Assembly: GCA_000310025.1 (NCBI GenBank)
Contig: FN649751.1
Span: 4,751,095-4,815,094 of the forward strand
From: Ectocarpus siliculosus
Taxonomy: Eukaryota > Sar > Phaeophyceae > Ectocarpales > Ectocarpaceae
Direction of reading: 5' to 3'
DNA length: 64,000 nt
Shown piece by piece: positions 10,901 through 23,059 of the stretch. The translations under genes were made by a program, and so were the position numbers. The notes under the pieces are model-generated. The model did no database searches, was not told the origin of the DNA, and worked only from the letters and a program-made list of their open reading frames with translations. Numbering within the stretch: position 1 is the first letter of the stretch; every line of letters starts with the position of its first letter.

Positions 10901-13900
10901 CCCCGGTAAAAAGGGGGCCAAAATATTGAGTATCGAATACCGATATCGATACCGATACCGATTCATATCGACAAATATCGGCGTGGAAACCGGCAATACC
11001 GATACTACTGCGTATCGGCGATATATATCAGTTTTGTATCGATATTCGATACCCAATATCCAACACTGGCTTCAGCTTTTGCCCACACTCCCTTCGGTGG
11101 AACTAATAATAATAATCAGATTTCCGACATCATTGCCCTGTACATGTGGGTTGGATAGGTGCTAGGTTAGCATTGATGAGACAAATCTAGGTTGTCACTG
11201 CATTGGTGGGTGCGAGGTTGTCACTGCGTGGGTAGGTGCTAGGTTGGTGTGCTTGGAGCAGGGCTAGGTCTTGGGTGGGGCTAGGTCGCTCTTGGGCGGT
11301 AAACGGTTCTGGTGTAGGTCTGTATGTGGGTGGGAACAGCCAAGTGTGGATGCAATGGCTTTTATGTGTGTCCCCGTGAGTGCATCGAATATTTTTACAT
11401 GAATATCATACAAGTGCCTCCGGGTTTGGCGGAGGATCGTTCACGTGTTTTTTTGTTCGCATGAGACGCCTCACGATATTTTCCACAACCGTGGACTTTA
11501 CTGCGTGAGTCCCATGAAAGAGAGTCTCGTGAGACAGACGTGTCTCGTGAGGCGTCTCATGAGACCGAGCGCATCCAGATAACGCCCGCAGTTAAGAAAA
11601 CATCTTTTAAGAAAAACAGGCTCAAGTTATTACGAAAGATAAAAAAAAACGGACTAAGAAACACAGCTCAATCTCGGCCACAACATAAGAAATGTCCCAC
11701 TAAGAAACATGATGGTGCGATACACTCAAGACGTAAGAAACAAGGGGTAGCAGGGGGGGCGTGTTCAGTAAGAAACGTCCCACAGCTGCTCCTTCGGTGC
11801 TCTCCCACCCCCCTACCTAGCTGAACAGTGCAGTTTTTTTTTTAAGGGGGGAGAGGGAGGGGTTTCTTCCGCGGCGCCCCCCGCGCCCCTGCTGCTCACT
11901 GTGCTGTACTGTAGTACTACCACACATCGCGGACAACCACGCGCTGTCCGCTGTGTACGGGTATGATGGCACTCTCCACCGCCTCTCGTGAGGACGTGAA
12001 GAAGTGGATTGTCCTCGGATATCAAAAGGCAGAAAAAAATAAATACGTAAGAAATACTTCTAAGAAATAAGAGAATCAGGAGGATTCGACAGTCCAAAGG
12101 AATACGAAATGTCTTTTAAGAAATGGACGACTTCCGGCTGATGCTTCCAAAACACGGGATTGATGCTCGACCCCATTTTGACGCTTCTTAACTGCGGGCG
12201 CTATCTGTATCTCATGAGACATCTTATGAGACGTTTCACGAGACTCTCATGATGAGACTCGAACGACACAAAAAGTTGTTGAATTTTTTTGCGATACTTG
12301 TTCGAAGTACATAGACTTAACTGTAACTACGTCTCAGCCCTGAGATGTAAGAGTTCAACCATTATTGCCCTCATTACAGCGCGCGTGGTGAACGTGGGGA
12401 ATGTTTGATATGGACGGTGTGTGATCCGCTCCTCAACACGGCCAACGAAACTGTCGATGTTTGACGGAGGGAAAACACGCGTGTGAAGGATTGATATCAC
12501 TTCAGTACCCGCCTATAGGCTGCTGATTGTCCTTGCCCGCTTCTTCTTCTTCTGGTAAAACCGAGAGTCGATGTTTTTGAACGACACTCATCTCTTAGAA
12601 ACGCGTGCATGTACAGAGTAACGCCTTGCCGCCGAAGTCCTACACGTGAGCCGACTCCGAGACGAGGGTGTCACCCTTCGTTCGATTCGGCAACGTATTT
12701 CGGCGCACCCGCTTGCAGAAACGCCTGCGTTTGCTCAGTGAACTTCCACGCGGTCTCCGTGTTCGGTGGCGTCTACGCGGCGATCGTTTCTAATCACGAG
12801 GGTTAAATATTCAAACTTGATGCCCCCCCCTCCCCCCACCTCACAATGTAGGAAGGTACGATTGGCCATCGGCGATCGCTCCTGTGGGAACGATGGTCCG
12901 TCCTCTCGAAGACGCGTGGTCAATGGTCTAACGACCAAGGCATGCAAGACATGAGTACGCCCCCGCCCCGTGCTAACGGTTTGTGCACATGCATGTAAGG
13001 GAGAGCTCAACCAAGACCTAGGGCGAAACCCCTATAAAATCCCTACATTTTAGTTCGTTTCCTTACTTTCCTGCAAACATCTGTCTCGCCTATCGCATGA
13101 ACAGGTCTGCGCATCTGGTCATGGTCGAAGGCGTGTGCGTGCTCCTGACGATGGTGGTCGCCGTCAACGGTTCCATTAACGTCGTTTGGGACAGCGGGCT
13201 CGACTGGTTTTGGATGTCTCTGCTGCTCTTTTTCATCTCGCCAGCGCTGAAGGGGAGCTACATCTGCCGCGCGCTCCGCCTGGCCGTGGTTTTCCACCCG
13301 AGGGCGAAGCGTGCCCTACCGTGGCTCATCCCGGTACTGCGGTATCTTTTTCTTTTTGGCGTCGTTCGATCAAATAGTTTATGCGTCTCTTAGCGGGTTT
13401 TCGTAAGAGGACGTGTTGTGATCCACGACAGCGCATGTATGTGTGGTATCTCCTCTGCAGAGGACGCAGGCGTCTCATTCGTGTACTTCCCTCTCCAATC
13501 AGAACAATGTTGCGTTGCTGTTGCTCTGTTTACTATCTTGCCTGCGTCGTTCCTCCACCCAATCCCGGTCGAATCACTCGGTTAGCATCGGCAACATAAG
13601 CCGCTCACAAACCGAGATAGCGCCCCCTCTCTGGCCAGGGTCTCGGGGCGGTTTTCTTGAACCGCTCCTCCTCTTTCCTGCCAGCGTGCACCGCTCCTCC
13701 TCTTACATTCTGCTTGCGATGTATTTTGTGTCTCTGCCGTGCCCCTATACGTGTTTCCTCTACCCTCGGGACGACAGGAGCGCAACTACATGGTGGTGCT
13801 GCTGGTAGTAAGCGTGGGAATGATGGCAATCCCCATCTATCAGGAGTACACGTTGGAGGTTTGGTGAGACCGAGTACAATACAAACGGGAAAATCCCTCC

Positions 13901-16900
13901 CATCATGCTGCCACAGATGGCGTTGCACACGTAAGAATGATAACTCAATCCATGCCGCAACCAACTCTAGAGGTTAACGATGTGACAACGCGACGGGCTT
14001 CATGATCTGTTTTGTAAATGGGCACTGCGTATGCCTCGCGATGTCCGGCTGGCGTTGTAGTCAACCATCTGCCCTTTTTTTCTACCCAATGTGGCGTTGA
14101 CAACGTAGCCCATGGTTCGGGTCTTTGCTTTCTCGTGGCGGCTCCCCCATCCCTGCACGCCCAGGGAGATCATTCCGAAACAGACCACTATTCTCACGAC
14201 AGAGGCCCTGGTGTTCGCGGTGACGCTGGCCTGCATTTATCCCTTCATCCGGAACGTTGACGATCTATTCAACATCAGCAAGGAGCTCTTATTGGTTACC
14301 GTGGCGATCGTGTGCCTTGCAGGTGAGACCACACGGAAGCCGACGCGCACAACCTCCTGTGCGGTAGCATCCACCGAAGTACCGTGTTTTGTGTGGACTA
14401 GCCGCAGGTCAACACGTTTGGTTCGTATGTGGCACTGCTGTGCGTGTTTCGACGTGACCTTCCTGGCGAGACTTAACCTATTGACATGCCGTGAGTTCTC
14501 CGACATGGGCAATGCTCAGACGAGAATAGTGTTAGCAGCAGCCATCTACCACTCTCTGACGCGTGTGCATTCCCTTACTCTTCGCTTGCTATTCTGTCCT
14601 CGTCGCAACTGCCGAGATGATGTCGCTGCTTTTGCGTGTAATCGTCGCCCCCTCCTCTGTTGTCTTTTTCTCGATACGTACCACACCAGTCGTGCAGAAG
14701 GCCGCCGCGGAGTGGGGAGGGGTGTACGAGCAGAGATGGGTTGGAAACAACATTTCTATCTTTATCGCTGCTGTTCTCTTTGGCATCAGGTGCGTCTGTT
14801 CGTCATCCATCTCTCAGGGAAAGAGCTGTCTTGAGTTGATCAGATAGACGGGTTTTGACTAGTTGAACGCGTGGGCGGAAGATTCGGTAGTGTGACGGGG
14901 CCCGTGTGTCTGAATTAATTCGGTTTATAGGTTTTGGGGGGTATGTTTTGATATTTCTCCATTCGTTGGCTTTGCTCTCTTTGATTTTAATAAGCGGCCT
15001 TCGGGTGGGAACCACGAATAGTTGATGTCGGATGTCTCCCGACAGCTAGCGTAAAGTCGAGCGTGACTACTCAACGCGCGACTTGAATGTTGTCGTATAT
15101 GGTGACCTCTTGCTCTTCGACGCCTGGGTGACCGTAAGACGAAACGTACGGTAAACCACGCAAACAATGATATCGTTTTACCAAACGTTGTTCCTCATGC
15201 AACGTTGTGATAAGCAGTATCGTGGACCCGCTGCGACGCCTAGCGATGGATCCTTTGGCAGCAACAAAGCGCAACTACGCCGATCGGGTACTGCTAAGCC
15301 GCACGGCACCCGACAGGTGAGCGACAGAGCATGAATGGCGGGAAACCACAAGTAGCAAGAGGAGAAGCAGGGGCACGGACACCGGCCCCCTGCGCGGCTG
15401 AGCAACGCTCTTTTCGTAGGTCTGCGGATAGGACCGGCCGGTGTTTCTCTTTGTCTGGTGTGTCGAGTAGTTCGGAAGAAGTTCTCGTGTTGTGGGTATC
15501 ATAGATTTGCCGTGAACATTCCGACGTATCTTCCTCTGGTCTTGCCGACTCAGAGCTGAAGGTTTGAGAACCCCGTACCAGTACGTGGCCCGAGGTGGGT
15601 AAAGCACGTAGATGTACGCGTTTGTGAAGGTAGAGGGAAAGCTTGATCGAGAATGGTGGTTCTACGAGGAGACAAGCGGTGTCCCATAGGAGCTAGTGCC
15701 CTGAGAAGGTTGATGTAAACGCCATCACAGGGGAATGGACGGAGGCTATGATCATCCGATGGATACAGAAGAGGTGGTGTAATCATCGACATCAATATCG
15801 TTGCCAACACCACAGAGCTTATAGCAGATTTCCGGATGGTGGACGTCTCTCGGTTGTGTTGGTATGAACGGTTCACCGCCTCAAATGCAATGCGCTGACA
15901 ATATCCCAACATTCAAACGCCAGCAGAGCATGAGCCCCCCCCCCTCTCTCTCACGAAATCGCTACAGCACGGTGAGAACAGCGTCAGGGGTTTCGTCAGG
16001 AAGAAGCCGTGACCCCTCAAGGATACGTGCCAACAGCGAAGAGGAAGCCAGGCTCGAGGAAGGAGATCTTGGAGGAGTCCTGGACAAGGACGAAACAACA
16101 ACGGCGGGTGACGTTAGCAACGTCGTCGCCTCGGCCGTCGTTGGTAACGGTGTGATTACCACATCCACCGCCGACACCAACGATGCTGTTGCTGCCGGTA
16201 CGTGGAACGAGCGGGAACCAATCAATACCTCCGTCTTTACGAAGCAATCGTCATCCGTATCCAACGACACAAGCATCGGCGGCAACAGACGCGACGTCGT
16301 CCAGAGGGGGCCGAGGGAGAGGGCTTTCTTCCGTGGCCGCCGTGGTGGTGGTGGCGGTCGAGGCCGTCCGGAAAGAGAGGAGATGGAGGTGTGGAACTTC
16401 GAACGGCTTGCGAGGACGCCGCTGCTAGCCGTCGCGTTCGAGGACTATTCCAAGAGGGCGCTTTGCCACGAGTCGGTGCTCTTTCTGACCGAGGTTTCTC
16501 GGTAAGTAACGCCGGGGGGGAGAGGGACACAGAGAAGCAGACACGCAATGGTCCCTCTGTAGTGCTGGTTGAATGGTACCAGTGCCCGGGTAGTGCTGGT
16601 GTTCCGGCAGGCACATGCCGGCGCTGTTCAAGGACCACTACTGTATCTTACGCGAAGTTCAAGGATGATGCGGTGGCATGAATGGTGTTCTGCGCATACT
16701 GTTCCTTCCCCCTCTTACCCTCGCCGGTGTTTGCCATGGGGGTTGGGTTTTCGTCGCTTGGCAACGACGTTGTAAACAAAGCCCCCCCCCCTCGGTGTTT
16801 GCCATCGGGATTGGGTTTTCGTCGCTTGGCAACGACGTTGTAAAACAATCCAATGCACTTCGTGAACTCGGCAACCAGGTTACCTTTTCTATTACCTCTG

Positions 16901-19900
16901 TTTTTTTTTTGGGCGGTAACCATAATGGTGGTCGAGTAGATCATGTTGTGCGGGGTGGAGAACCCTCACTCCGGGCAAGGGGGGATGATCGCACCACGTT
17001 GTGTTAAAATGGTCAAGCGTCCTCGAGGCAGTTACACCGTGCTTTAACTGTCTCTGGAAGTGAAAGCACCAGAAAGTAAATTGAGTCATACGCAGCTGTC
17101 ATCCGTACGCAAGGAAATAAGCACAAGATGCCAAACACCCTTAGCAGGATGCAGCGCACTCTTCATGCGACTCGCCGAATACCTCACGGCGCTTCGCGCT
17201 TGGTGATGTGAGAGCCTGGGCCGGTGAGAACCCGGCGTGCTCCCTCCCGGCTTTGTCGGGATGCGAGGTGAATGGTCTAACGAATACCGCATGCACGACT
17301 GTGAGTACCCCCCCCCCCCCCCNNNNNNNNNNNNNNNNNNNNNNNNNNNNNNNNNNNNNNNNNNNNNNNNNNNNNNNNNNNNNNNNNNNNNNNNNNNNNN
17401 NNNNNNNNNNNNNNNNNNNNNNGGATCCCACCCCCCTTTGCGGGGGGGGGGCCCCTTTTTTTGGGGCTCCCCAAAATCCCCCCGGGCCTTTCCCTTTTGT
17501 TATTTGAAACCCCGGGCCCGGGGAAACCCCGGGGTCCCCCCCCCCGGTTTTTTGGGGGGGGGGGGGGAAGGTTTAAAAAAAACCCCCCCCCCGGCTTGGG
17601 GGCCCCCCCCCCCCCCCCCCCCCCCCCCTCTTGTTCGTGGCCGTGGCTTCCGACACTTTTGTGGATTGGATGCCTTCGTAAGCCGCAACCAGTGAACGAA
17701 GAGTTTCCGTGTCCTGGTGTGTGATTCCCCTGCCTTCTGACTGTAGCCCTTACGTTTCCAATGCGTACGGCGTCCTCAAGCGTTTACTGCGGTCTACCCG
17801 GTTGTGTATCCCGATGGAATCGACTTGAAGTACCTCCACTAAACGGTTGAGTCATTAAGGAAAGCCGCTAGCGGTTGGTTCCTCAAACCTTCGCTCGGGC
17901 GGAGTGTTGTCCCTCCCCATCTCGAGAACATATCGATGAGTACTTTCTTGGACCCACCGTCGCGACTGTAGATTTCTTTCGGGAAGGGTTGGATGGCCGT
18001 TCCGACTTTGTCACTACTGTGGTTGCTGTGTCAGACGCTGGCTACTGTGTTTCGCCCTGACACAGTGCGTCTGGCATCGTGTTCCGGCCGTGGAAAGGGG
18101 AACTACTTTTCAAGCATGTCCAGATGTCCAGGGCAAACGCTTGTCTGTCTATATCAAATGCCACGGCGTACCTGCCCGGCAATTCCGGCTGAGTGCTGGG
18201 ACCCGTTTGTATGGCCGCCGCCGTTATGTCACGCTCGCTATGTATTTCGTGTGTGTTGAAGCGCATGCGAAGTGCGAAATGCGATCGAGTGCATATATCC
18301 TTTTCTTGTAAAAAGACTTCCCCATTTCAAGCCGCCATGGGGCGCCTACGTTTCGGTAACATCAACTCGTGCGAAAAAGGAATCTGAGAGCCCCGAAAAC
18401 TGTCATGTCGTCCGGAGAGTTGTCACTGCTGTTTGTCTGTGCATGGTTGGCAGAATTCGATAGCGGAACCAACCGAAGTACCGCATCCGGGCTAAGCTGT
18501 TCTACAAACGAGCCTAGGTGGAGGCGAGTTTTGACCCCATGTACTCTCGCTCTTCGTCGCCCAAACCCCGCTTTTCCCTCCTTCTCGTGTCAGGTATCAG
18601 CACGAAGACTACGCTACCCCGACAAAAGATGCTATCCGGTCATCTCCGAGCCAGTTCGGCACGTTCTGCTACATCACAAACACCTTCATTAAGGCCGGCT
18701 CGCCGGAGGAAGTGAACATCAGGTGCGGAGAGGAGAAAACAGGGAACGGTGAACATGACTCAAACACACGGCGGTGGTCGATGTTCATATTCGTACAAAT
18801 CCAGCTGGTAACACGTGATGCTGGCGTGGTGGCGACGAATATCCTCAAAACCATCTCGGAAACGGCGGTGTTATCACAAGACGCTTTTAGGGCTCCAAGG
18901 AATCGCTGGGTGCAGATTAAGCCTGTGCTTTCATGCGGTCTAGTGCTCGGTGATGGGTTGGATGACCTTTTCGGTTTGTTGTATCCAACTATCTTTCGCA
19001 CTACGGGCGTGTGTCTTCCGCAGTACCAGCGTGAACATGCCACGTTTCAAGAGCCCATTTCAACGTCAGGCCACAAGCCTCGTACAAGTTTGAGATGAGC
19101 ACCACTGTTTTTTCAGGCTGTTTATGAAGTACGCCATCAGTTCCTGTCAACCCGAACGGTGTTGCAGGATTCAGGTGGTTAGTGTCTGCGGAGCTCCCGT
19201 ACCGACAGCCTGCTGCCAGGGCTTCTGTTTCCTACCGTTGTAACAGAGAGAGAGAGTCGCTTCTTCGCGTTCGATGCTTGTTTCGTTTTTTCTCTCGTAT
19301 TTCAGCGACGCGGACAAGAAGCGGATTCTCGAGTTGTACCAGAAGGGCGAAGAGCACTTCGAGGACGTCAACGAGGAGGAGAGAAGGTGAGGGACGAGAG
19401 AGACACAGGAAACAAACAAGAAAACACGCGGTTTTCAGCGGTCGTTTCTGGCGCTTGTGCATTCTCTCGTTCCTCTTTGTTGGGTATGGAAGACAACGTA
19501 CACTGGTTCGTTTCATCGGGGTCGTCTCACTTTCTCGGACATTGGAGAGTACCTTTCCTGCACGTGTTTTGTTCCCCCACACTGTTCCCCACTCGTGAGT
19601 ATCTGAAGATGTGGGTGGAATATGTTCTATTGGATGTAGTGCTGCCTCCCGCCCCCTCAGCCCACGATTCCAATATGTACGCAGTTTTACGTGTGAGCGT
19701 CTCGGCAGGGATGGGTGTCACGGCCATGCCCAGGCTTACTGTAGCCCCAAACCAATGAAAACCCCCACCCACCAATCCGCAACCTCACCCCTCAACACTC
19801 AATTTCGGCGTTCAGGTTGATTTTTGGGCGAGCGTATCTAGAGGTGAAGAGTATGCTGGAAGCCAACCTCCTCCGCCGCTTTCTGAACACGGATCGCTTC

Positions 19901-19981
19901 AAGAGCGTGAGGATGCAGAGGGAAAACGTCCAGACCATGATGGACTCCCCACCCCTACCGGCGGGAGTAGCAGCTGCTTAG
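7971..19981 (+). CDS. 7TM-RGS fusion protein, array gene 1 (623 aa)
   Basis: Eleven exons: 7971-8154, 8815-8920, 13105-13333, 13778-13863, 14165-14322, 14690-14789, 15218-15316, 15968-16501, 18594-18722, 19306-19386 and 19816-19981. They sum to 1872 nt, and every junction is in phase. The N-terminus (1-61) is Ser/Gly-rich and ends in a PSYTRTDK motif shared with the paralogues. Predicted helices: TM1 in exon 2, TM2-TM3 in exon 3, TM4 in exon 4, TM5-TM6 in exon 5, TM7 in exon 6. Exon 8 holds a variable linker with an Arg/Gly-rich stretch, then the RGS start (FEDYSKRALCHESVLFL). The RGS domain continues over exons 9-11 with a conserved EEVNI motif and LEANLLRRFLNTDRF. Such proteins are expected to sit in a membrane and accelerate G-alpha GTP hydrolysis (established for plant 7TM-RGS proteins). 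Introns 2 and 8 are enlarged by mobile elements, and intron 8 contains the assembly gap. The exon 9 donor is a weaker GTGCGG. No ligand-binding domain is visible. Confidence 0.9.
9656..11068. mobile_element. Non-autonomous hAT-type DNA transposon (1413 bp)
   Basis: The ends are perfect inverted repeats (CAGTGTTGGATATTGG), flanked by a perfect 8-bp direct duplication GCTTCAGC at 9648-9655 and 11069-11076. An 8-bp duplication and CAG-starting termini are hAT hallmarks. Subterminal regions are dense in CGATA/TATCG repeats, as expected for transposase-binding arrays. No transposase-like reading frame is visible inside. The element sits in intron 2 of gene 1. Confidence 0.9.
11521..12247. mobile_element. 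Long-TIR non-autonomous element (727 bp)
   Basis: Imperfect inverted repeats of about 65-80 bp: both ends start AGAGTCTCGTGA, run through several GTCTCATGAGA motifs and finish in GCCCGCAGTTAAGAA. The interior has many TAAGAAA direct repeats and no credible gene. Flanks share only CATGA, so the target duplication is uncertain. Lies in intron 2 of gene 1. Confidence 0.7.
12905..12965 (+). repeat. Short fragment of a dispersed repeat family
   Basis: Shares the terminal motif AATGGTCTAACGA...GCATGC...GAGTAC followed by a C-rich run with the copies at 16700-17322, 51940-52060 and (inverted) 60014-60545. Only the end of the family is recognisable here. Confidence 0.6.
16700..17322 (+). repeat. Dispersed repeat family, long copy in intron 8 of gene 1
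   Basis: About 0.6 kb that matches 60014-60545 in reverse orientation over almost its whole length. Its left end is partly duplicated: GTTTGCCAT...CGACGTTGTAAA occurs twice, at about 16722-16778 and 16798-16845. The right end runs into poly-C and then the N gap. No coding capacity or terminal inverted repeat is seen. Probably an uncharacterised mobile element. Confidence 0.7.
17323..17422. other. Assembly gap (100 N)
   Basis: Exactly 100 N, the usual placeholder for a gap of unknown size. It follows a poly-C run at the end of a repeat and lies in intron 8 of gene 1. The flanking coding exons are intact and in phase. Confidence 0.99.
17423..17631. other. Low-quality sequence at contig edge
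   Basis: Almost every base is in an inflated homopolymer run of C, G, T or A, unlike any other part of the window. This looks like a poor-quality read end beside the gap, not biology. Confidence 0.85.
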
Positions 19982-22230
19982 ACGTGAGGACATATAGCTA
20001 GCTAGGCAGGCACAACGATACGGCCGGAGCAGGGTTCCTTGGCGGATTTGGGGTATTGCTACTGTAGAGGATTTTCGGAAATATTTCTATTTCACACTCC
20101 CTCATTCCCTTCATCGGGCGTCGACATTAAAAAATACTGGTCTTTCATATCTTCAATATTCACGCAGAAGCAGCCAGCCCCGCAGAAGCAGCCAGCCCCG
20201 GGTGATATTAAGCTAGGTGGCTCACGGTATGGAACGTATCAATGCTGCCGTCGATAGAGAGGTCAAGATTCCACCCACCGGGGTGCAGAAGTAGCACCTA
20301 CCGAAATCATGTTGGTCGAGGGTGAACAGGCGGGGGTTTGGCGAGTGAGGTGCTCGGATTGATTGATTGATGGATCTTGACGACAATCTCCCTAGACTTG
20401 CTTCAAGCACCGGGAGTGTTTGTCCAAGCTGAAATGAACCACCCACTACCCGCAAGGGCGGGGCGGGGTCATGAGGACCTCGTTGTTTCGAGCTATTTGC
20501 CCCACCCCTTCTTACTGGGAATGGAGATCCATCGAGAGGGAGAGAGAGAGAGCGCCAAGCAACGCTGGTTGTACCTGGACTCAACGGTAGGTCCACGAAG
20601 ACTGCTGTGTGCACGGGGCATCTGAACAGGTGTTGCTGGAAACGAGGCACACCTTGTTCGGCGTCCTCCCCAGCTCTCGGTGAGGTACATTGCAAAGCTA
20701 GTTCCGTCTGAGGCGAAAAATCTCAAAACCGAAATGATCTGAGTGGAAAGAGCGAGGTAGGGAGAACTTTATGTACGTTTGAAAACAGGACATGCATTTT
20801 CATTGAGATGGGCACGCAGGGGAGGGCATCTGCCCCCAAGTGTTCCGATCGGTCTTTGTGCGGCGTGGCAGCGGTGGGCCAACTATAGGTAAACTTGGAG
20901 TAACATCGTGAGGTGGCAAAAGAGATTTGGCCCCTTTTCGAGTGTTGGAGGTTGTTGCGCCGGATGATAGGGATAGGATAATACGGTTTCACATTTGGAG
21001 TGCACTATACATCATGGAGTTTGAATATGATTGGGTTGAAGAATAGTTAAAAAACGTAAATATTGAGGTGGAATTGCAGGGGGTGGACCGCAGCATGGGC
21101 AGGAAGTTGCACGGGCAAGTAGGTGGTAGGGTGTTTCCCTCGCCGCGACAAGAACAGAGTTATTATGTGATTTATTTTCACCTGTCTGTATCGGATATCT
21201 TCGCTGTTGTTGATGGTTTCGGACGAGACTCGACCAACCCGCCAAATTATGGTGTTCTGACCTCTTTCGCTTTCTTGTTCTGCCCTCGTGTGGCAAACAA
21301 TAGAACAGGACGGGGATGAGGCGACAAAATCTTCGAGGATAGCGGCGGAAGATGAACACTTGAGCCCCAGCCGCTTGGTCTTTTCGACAGTTTGTTGCTA
21401 TTTTGTGTGTTCATTCGCTATCTCCGTGATTAAGTTTTGTTGATAAATAGGTGCTCCGGGGTGGGGGAATTCATGCGGCTGCAGCCTGTGTATGTATACG
21501 TACAATATCTTGGTCCACAGTAGTAGCGTTGATTACCACGTTTCACTGCTGTTATCGAGCTGCATGCGATGCGAGTTCTTGAACGAGTACGGGAGCAGGG
21601 GGGAGAGGGATGTGAAGAGACCGGTGCATCCCGAGGTTCCGTCATTACCGTGATACCGTTGTGGGAAATTGTCAATGTATATCTGATACAGTTCGTAGAA
21701 AAAGCTGTAGAAGAAACGTTCTTCAAGGGTTTCTCATTTGTTGCTACTCGTTGTTTGCCAAAATCGACGCGTTTGGGCATTTGTTTTGCTAAATGCGTGC
21801 GTATGGTTGGTTTAGTTCGGTGATGTGCTGTTTTGGGCTGTGACATTTTCTCCCTGGACTACATACATGTACTATTTATCGTCTACTTTCATGTGATATG
21901 ACTTCGGCTCTATCTACCTGTACTGTGGGGCCCAAGTTTCAATTAAAAAAAAAAACTGAAAATACCCTCCTTTTCGACCAGAACGTGGACTATAGAGCAT
22001 CGATTTGATATGCTGTCTTGTGAGGAAGACAAATAGGGCGGCACTCTTCATCACACCAGTTTGTTTGGTCGTGGTCCGGCAGCAGATGGCCGTGCTTCAC
22101 CGGCATCTGTGCCCAAAAACCATTGGAGATACTCACTCCCATCCCTGGGAGTTGTTCAAGGTAATGATGGGGGAGGGACAAAAACTGCCACCCACGCACG
22201 CACACGAGTTGCTTGGTTCAAACCTATAGA

Positions 22231-22302
22231 AGAAGCCGAAAGCAAACCATTAGAAATAGACTAGTCAGCGCTGACTAGTCTAAGGGTTTGATTTCGGCTT
22301 CT
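22231..22302. mobile_element. Hairpin (fold-back) element with palindromic core
   Basis: AGAAGCCGAAA and TTTCGGCTTCT form the outer arms; the centre GACTAGTCAGCGCTGACTAG(TC) is a perfect palindrome. Length 72 bp. Related to the longer element at 38261-38524. Confidence 0.75.
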
Positions 22303-22763
22303 AAAAACCAGGAGAAACAAACACAGACGAACCACTCAGCCAGCTAAAATAAGCACACGCAAAAAAACCGCTGGGAGGGGCAAAAGGCAGTATGCCATGG
22401 TATATGCAAACGACAAGAGTTTCAGAGCGAGCGACTGTTGTTGTGTCCAGCTTTCTTTATACTGTATGACGAGCGGACGGACGATGATGTGGGGGGCGAA
22501 GTCCGGATACCGGAGTTCGGAGCCCTTGTGTTTTTTGGAGCTTAGCTGTCTTTTTCATCAAATTTTGTCCTTCTCAAAAAAAGACAACTGGCCACAGAAG
22601 AACCCCTTCTTACGGTTCGGTGTCTTTTTTCAGAGAAAAAAAGCCAACAGAAAAAGCCAGCCCGTTTTGGACAGCCCATCCTGTCTTTTTCTGGGGCAGT
22701 GTTGGATAAATACTATGTCGGGGCTGTCTTTTTCTGTTGTATTTTTTTTGTCACAACCACAAT

Positions 22764-22814
22764 CATACATACATACTATACATACATACATAAATACATA
22801 CATACATACATACA
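22764..22814. repeat. ATAC tetranucleotide microsatellite
   Basis: About a dozen CATA units with two interruptions in the intergenic spacer. Confidence 0.85.
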
Positions 22815-23059
22815 TGATGACGCTACCTACAAACAAACTCTAACAACAACAAACAGTGTTCACACGAGCTGTCTGTGTCATGTGACTGGTGTAGAGAGTC
22901 AGTAGCATCAGCGGTGGTAGCGTTTTTGTTCGTTCGGCTGGGCCAAGTGGACATCCCGATGTGTGCGGCGCAAACAAGCGGCAAACGAGCCGAGAGAGTC
23001 TGGACGCGGCGGCAGCAGCGGGGGGTCTTTGTTGGTGTGCTGTCAACTTTTGCGAACCC

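Noticed and set aside
13030-13040. TATA-like CCTATAAAATCC just before exon 3 of gene 1
   Set aside because: Lies inside an intron; exon 3 joins exon 2 in phase in all three paralogues, so it is unlikely to be a promoter.
17141-17695. Open frames running through the N gap
   Set aside because: They exist only because N positions contain no stops and the flanking sequence is an artefact.
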